The position numbers and the translations under genes are program-made. Positions 59,922 to 64,000 of a DNA stretch of 64,000 bases are shown here, in pieces; positions within the stretch are counted from its first letter, which is position 1; the number at the start of each line of letters is the position of its first letter. The notes under the pieces are model-generated. The model was not told the DNA's origin, made no database searches, and saw nothing but the letters and a program-made list of their open reading frames with translations. The stretch comes from Prostheceraeus crozeri. Its lineage: Eukaryota > Platyhelminthes > Polycladida > Euryleptidae. Location: contig CAJQUW010007510.1 of assembly GCA_907163375.1 (NCBI GenBank), forward strand, positions 186,001 through 250,000, read 5' to 3'.

Positions 59922-59937
59922 GGCTCTCTTAAGGGCC
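59922..59937 (+). ncRNA. Histone-type 3' stem-loop 2 (gene E1)
   Basis: GGCTCT-CTTA-AGGGCC followed by ACCA, 28 nt after the E1 stop codon, the distance usual for histone genes. Confidence 0.8.
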
Positions 59938-60110
59938 ACCATGGGGCAAGACATGATAGAACCTCCTCGCGGTTTGCCCTGGGCAGTCTTCGGACTGGCG
60001 AATACTATCATTAAGTTGAATCTGCTATCAGTCAACTTGAACATTATGCAGTCGATTGCTATCCCTGAAGCATTCTGATTCGCTGTTGAGCAATTCATTG
60101 TTGAAAACCC

Positions 60111-60118
60111 TATATAAG
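60111..60118 (+). promoter_or_regulatory. TATA box of small gene E2
   Basis: TATATAAG in CCCTATATAAGCC, 41 bp before the start codon. Confidence 0.7.
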
Positions 60119-60158
60119 CCAGAAGATTGTAGCGCTTCTCATTCAATTTGAAGTCACG

Positions 60159-60410
60159 ATGGAAGCGACATCTGCCGACAATATTCCCGTCTTCACTGAT
60201 GAAGACAACGGCATTCCCGAGTTCGTCATCCTCGACGAGTGGGATGAGGATGAGAAGAAGGGGAAGATCAAGAGGATCGTTTGGACGGATGAGGTGTGGA
60301 CTCCAAATACCACCCGCATCCGAAAGGTGCCAGATGCACCACCACGGCTTAGGCGGTATAGGGTATACGAGAACCTAACCGTCATACCTATTGACTATTC
60401 AAGCCAATAG
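60159..60410 (+). CDS. Small gene E2, unrecognised 83-residue protein
   Basis: ATG in TCACGATGG is the first after the TATA box. The protein is acidic in the front (FVILDEWDEDEKKG) and basic in the rear (RIRKVP, RLRRYRVYE), unrelated to E1. No intron, no AATAAA; the stop is followed 31 nt later by a histone-type stem-loop. The same architecture as E1 (tight TATA, tiny leader, stem-loop end) with an unrelated product is the point of interest. Function unknown. Confidence 0.6.
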   Translation: MEATSADNIPVFTDEDNGIPEFVILDEWDEDEKKGKIKRIVWTDEVWTPNTTRIRKVPDAPPRLRRYRVYENLTVIPIDYSSQ

Positions 60411-60440
60411 TCATCTTGTTACTCCCGAGAACGAACCATC

Positions 60441-60456
60441 GGCTCTCTTAAGGGCC
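60441..60456 (+). ncRNA. Histone-type 3' stem-loop 3 (gene E2)
   Basis: GGCTCT-CTTA-AGGGCC followed by ACCA. Third exact copy in the locus. Confidence 0.8.
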
Positions 60457-61080
60457 ACCATGGGGCAAGACATGATAGAACCTCCTCGCGGTTTGCCCTG
60501 GGCAGTCTTCGGACTGGCGAATACTATCATTAAGTTGAATCTGCTATCAGTCAACTTGAACGTTGCAAATGCAGTTCGGTGTAATACTTCCTTTCGACGG
60601 GCGTTCCTGTAAAGGGCGGCGGTGAAAACCGTAGCTATGTATACCGCAAGGGACATTCGGCAATGGTCAATCTTGTTAAACCTCTCTGCGTCATGTTTGC
60701 AAGTGATTGCCTCTGTCTCAACGTAGTATGCATTCGCGCCAGGGCGACATTTAGCCAACTGTCGAAGGTTGCCTAAAACTTTCCATTGCATACGTTATGA
60801 GAACCATGAGTTCTACCTGTCTCTATCAATGAGACGAATTGATGAATGGAATGAAATGGGAGGACACTCACGCGCCACACGCAACATAACACACTTCTCT
60901 CTTCCGTAGTCTAACAAGCTCTTTACACATGGATCGCAGTCGATTGCTATCCCTGTATCAGAAGTGTAAGCTATCTTAATTTATTTGACACTATTTTATC
61001 TACCATCATCGTCCATATGAAATGTTTTTAGATTTACAAGTTAGACTAAGCGTGCTACTATTTCCAAATGAAAAAGTATA
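60457..61080 (+). other. Conserved noncoding block and satellite remnant (third locus)
   Basis: 60,457-60,985 is nearly identical to the arm block at 19,866-20,400. 61,020-61,070 holds only the opening phrase of the satellite (AAGTTAGACTAAGCGTGCTACTATTT), with no array behind it. No gene seen. Confidence 0.6.
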
Positions 61081-61156
61081 CATGGTTAAATTATTCACTA
61101 AAACCCCATTCAAGTAAGTCAGTATGAAAGCAAAGATAATACGAAATAAACATTTA

Positions 61157-61594
61157 TTATGGCATGTATTTCAAAAGGTCTTCATCGTCAATATCGTCCC
61201 AGAGTCTGGCTTCACATAGATTACAAAAACAGTTGAGCTGCTTTAAACGTTCTTCTGCAGCGTCCCTCACTTTCTCAATGTACGCCCACTCCGCCACGGT
61301 TCGCGGTTGGGAGTTAGGGGTGTACCACTCCCATATTTTATGCAAGTGCGACTTGCTGGTCATCTCCATCACCCCTTCGGCATCATATTGTAAATATTTC
61401 CACCGTATGCCTGTTAGGTCGGGCAACTCCTCTTCATCCTCCTCCGATAATGATAACTTTCGTATATTGTCGAGATTGTATGTCTTCTCCACCTTCGCCT
61501 TTCTTGGTGCATTTGGTGTAACGAGCACCTTTGCTGATGTATATGGAGAGGAGAACTCCAATGCGGTATTTGGTGTTGTTGGAGGACTTGTCAT
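61157..61594 (-). CDS. Gene F, unrecognised 145-residue protein
   Basis: Minus strand. Ser/Thr/Pro-rich N-terminus, basic stretch (APRKAKVEKTY), acidic Ser stretch (SLSEEDEEELPDL), then a helical part (WKYLQYDAEGV; KIWEWYT; WAYIEKVRDAAEERLKQL) with CFCNLCEARLW near the end. AATAAA overlaps the stop, so this transcript should be polyadenylated, unlike E1 and E2. Its start faces the zinc-finger gene across about 110-260 bp. No family known; the Asp/Glu-rich end and CxCxxC could bind metal. Confidence 0.55.
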   Translation of the reverse strand: MTSPPTTPNTALEFSSPYTSAKVLVTPNAPRKAKVEKTYNLDNIRKLSLSEEDEEELPDLTGIRWKYLQYDAEGVMEMTSKSHLHKIWEWYTPNSQPRTVAEWAYIEKVRDAAEERLKQLNCFCNLCEARLWDDIDDEDLLKYMP

Positions 61595-61735
61595 GTTGTC
61601 TTTGAAATGCTGACTTTGAATAATGATAACTTTAACATTTTTCTAATTCTTAAGTATACACAAGCAGCCAATCAGAATGAACATCCAATGAATGAAGAGG
61701 ATGAAAGTATATAAGCAAAGTGACATTCAGGTCAT
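61595..61735. promoter_or_regulatory. Divergent promoter with CCAAT box
   Basis: CAGCCAATCAGA near 61,665 serves either direction. TATATAAG (61,708-61,715) points to the zinc-finger gene; GTGTATACTTAAG on the minus strand (near 61,650) points to gene F. The layout recalls divergent histone gene pairs. Confidence 0.5.
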
Positions 61736-61850
61736 TTCATTTAATCTGTGAATCATACAAGTGACGAACGCACGATCTCTCTCTTTGACTATTATTTGAG
61801 TGAAGTCTCTATCTTGTAGAAGTATCAACCTTAAACTTGATTTCGTTGAA

Positions 61851-62157
61851 ATGGTAAGTTGAAAATTTCCTCTCATCTCCCTCAAACGTGTGACTAATAG
61901 CATCTTCCTCAATTTCAGGCATCAACTTCATCACCAACGCCCTCTCTTCTCGAGGAAAGTTTAGAGTTATTGAGTCAAGGTAGGTTGTAACACTACACTG
62001 AGGCTTGAACAGAGATGAAAGAATGATTTCTCTTTCAGGTGATGTGAGTTCCAGCTCAGGACTCTCGCGGCAAGGCAACGAGTGGGAATGTGCCGACTGC
62101 GGACATATGTTTACAAGGAAGCACAGTCTCCTTCGACACATCAAACAACGTGTGTGA
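61851..62157 (+). CDS. Gene G, spliced C2H2 zinc-finger gene
   Basis: Exon 1 contributes only ATG (61,851-61,853); intron 1 is 61,854-61,918 (GTAAGT...TTTCAG), exon 2 is 61,919-61,979, intron 2 is 61,980-62,038 (GTAGGT...TTTCAG), exon 3 runs from 62,039. The predicted start is MASTSSPTPS and the end has CADCGHMFTRKHSLLRH, a C2H2-type finger lacking a canonical last His. The frame stops at 62,155-62,157, yet continues open afterwards into a canonical finger (CDLCPLSF...HRLQH, about 62,228-62,285). It is a decayed gene, a readthrough case, or one with a further small splice. Promoter and leader match gene C of the arms. Confidence 0.6.
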
Positions 62158-62355
62158 CAACGCAAAGCGGCGTCAATCTCCGGAGGTGAAGTTGATTCTG
62201 ACGATGACATCTCCTTTCCTTGCGATTTGTGCCCTCTTTCTTTTGATAGTCACTTTCAGCGATCTTCGCACAGACTTCAACACACGCATGCAAATGATCA
62301 CTACACCAACGGTACCTCTACCATCTCCCTCATTAATGTTTCACATAATAATTTA
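62158..62355 (+). other. In-frame continuation with second C2H2 finger
   Basis: After the gene G stop the same frame reads an acidic linker (GGEVDSDDDISFPCDLC) and a full CxxC-x12-HxxxH finger before passing into GC-rich sequence at about 62,356. Confidence 0.5.
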
Positions 62356-64000
62356 GTACGCGACTACTGCATGGAGGGGAGAGGGTTGGAGGAAAGAAGA
62401 AGCAGACAAAGGCAGGAAAGAAGGAGCAGGAGAAAGATAGGGTGGAGAAGGGAGGAGGAGGGAGGGGGCGCGGTTGCAGGAGTAGAGACAGAGTGAGGAC
62501 GGGGACAGAGGAGTGAGCGTCCGTAGGGGGAGCGGGTCGATGAGGGAAGAGGAGAGTGGGAGAGGTAGACGGAGACGAAGGAGAAAACCTGAGAGAGAGG
62601 TCGGGTGAGAAGAACGACGAGGGAGGTAGGAAGGAGTGAGGAGAGGCTAGAGGAAGGGGAGTACAATCAGATATAGGAGAGACTGGAGTGGAGTCGGGAG
62701 TAAAGGAGAGAGTAAGGATGGCCAAGAGGCTTCGTCACGGCCTCTCACAATTGATCGGAGCGTATTTCTTGAGGCGAAGCGAGGAAGTAGAGTCGAGAGC
62801 AGCTACCCCGCGCGCCGACCCCACACCTCGAGGGGAACAGAGGTGCCGGCGCAGGCCAGGGCTGCGGGGGGCCAGTCCTTTTCGATACATGCAAACCGGC
62901 GCGCGACGCATACCACTGAAGAATCCGCATGCGGCCGGTCTACCGAGGTCAAAAATAGTACCGTCGAGAGACGTCGACAGAGTCAGCCTCTCTTATTGCT
63001 AGTATCGTAAGGTCCCCTTGCCGGCTCGGCGCCCGAGATAGGGCGCGCGAGGTAGGCTGCCCGCGGAGTTACTGGTGCGAACATGCCAACGGTAGATGTC
63101 TGAGTTATCCCTCCAGCTCGGCTCGAATTGACAGGCTCGACCCTGAGACCGCGCTGCGTGATCTTGCTCGTTATACTCGTGTGCAGCGAGTAGCTGGCTA
63201 CTCATATTAGTTCCTAGTGTGAACTGCGAATTGCTTGCCGGACACTCGTGAGGCGGTATGAATACACGCCGTATCAGAGGTGGCGGCGCGTAGCACAGAC
63301 CGATCACGCGCGCAAGCTCGGCGAGTATTAGGCTGTGCGGAGGGTCGGCCAGGTTTCTTAGAGTTCAGGCATGACCTGCGACTTAAGCGCGGGGCAGCGC
63401 TCGCGCGGTTGTAACCAACCGAGCACCGGCCCGCAGTAGCAATTCCGGTGCGCGAAGAGAGGCGTGCCCGGAAACTAATCGGTCTGCCGGCCCCGGACCG
63501 TTCATAGAGCGCCGCCTATTTCCTCAATCGGTCAAGCCTGGGCGGAATCACTTTCTACGGCCGTCCCCACCCTGTTCTCTTCTGGTTGAAATCTTATTTA
63601 TCACTCCGTTCATCTTCTAGCGCTCACTACTCTCTGATACACTATTTCCAGCGACATACCCATTCCGTTTCTACCTCTCCCACCATCTGCTCTCTTCCTC
63701 TTGATCTAAGGTTTACCCCCCCCCTTCCCGCTGTCGCATTCCGCTAGCGTATCGCTTACTACCTGTGTTCCCGCCTCTTAACCACGAGCCCTTTCCTCCC
63801 CTTCCCCCCCTCCCCTTCTCTTACGCTTATCGCTCTCCTTCTTCTTAACTAGCGCTTACTTAGCGTGAATCGCATTCACTCGCCCCTCACTTAAGTTGCT
63901 ATCATCTACGGAGGGCGTCCGACGCGGGTCGCTGTCTGTTTAGCACACCTTTTCCGCATTTCCCCCTGTACTCCTGCGACCTAGCATAACTCTTTTGCCT
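62356..64000. other. GC-rich region, no gene recognised
   Basis: Composition changes abruptly near 62,356. 62,370-62,720 is a purine-rich tract on the plus strand (GGAGGA/GAGAAG words). 62,780-63,560 is GC-rich with no coding frame I trust, and 63,560-64,000 is pyrimidine-rich (CTCTCC, CCCCTTCCC). I looked for rRNA and tRNA signatures and found none. It may be intergenic spacer or another repeat. Confidence 0.35.

Noticed and set aside
62780-63560. Possible rRNA or tRNA genes in the GC-rich end
   Set aside because: No conserved rRNA core words or cloverleaf with A/B boxes could be found by eye.

Overview
The window looks like nuclear DNA of a metazoan, most likely an arthropod. Spliced genes carry short GT-AG introns of about 60 nt, there are TATA boxes, metazoan-type histone mRNA 3' stem-loops, a Penelope-like retroelement and two Polintons. 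The arthropod call is inference; I see no rRNA, tRNA or conserved host gene that would fix the species.

Layout. (1) A large inverted repeat fills most of the window. Arm 1 (1 to about 24,050, continuing as satellite at 42,262-44,200) and arm 2 (about 44,730 to at least 51,728, reverse strand) carry the same block: a Penelope-like element in the 5' UTR intron of an unrecognised Cys/His plus coiled-coil gene (gene A), a histone-type 3' stem-loop, a conserved noncoding block, an AATAAAGTTTCA-rich satellite, small gene B, gene C whose first exon seems to be only the start codon, a RING-like ORF, a DEDDh-exonuclease-like gene (D), and satellite again. (2) Polinton-1 (1,326-19,184) sits inside gene A of arm 1 with a 6-bp target duplication; arm 2 keeps the empty site. 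Polinton-2 (24,055-42,255) sits in the satellite, also with a perfect 6-bp duplication. Both are fossils with several breaks each, but young: they are near-identical over the core and have near-identical ends. (3) 53,250-57,330 holds two related tandem arrays in opposite orientation with poly-C/poly-G tracts. (4) 57,544-62,350 is a diverged third version of the arm locus: gene A paralog, two tiny TATA-driven genes each ending in a histone-type stem-loop, the same conserved noncoding block, a divergent gene, and a zinc-finger gene with the same start-codon-only first exon as gene C. (5) 62,360-64,000 is GC-rich and unrecognised.

Polinton gene set (both copies): membrane protein, unknown protein, penton-like single jelly roll, packaging ATPase, protein-primed-type DNA polymerase B, a possible sliding clamp, a fibre-like coiled-coil protein, a pVI-like amphipathic protein, hexon-like major capsid protein, membrane minor protein, a phospholipase A2-like domain fused to an rve integrase, adenain-like protease, and a cargo gene in a right arm that differs strongly between the copies.

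Most interesting: (a) GC-rich micro-hairpins with three-base loops, usually two in tandem (about 30-42 nt), scattered through both Polintons, differing in presence between the copies and, inside genes, always adding a multiple of three bases; (b) the repeated locus of TATA genes with histone-type 3' ends, in which promoter, leader and 3' end are kept while the encoded protein changes, and in which a noncoding block is far better conserved than the neighbouring coding sequence.
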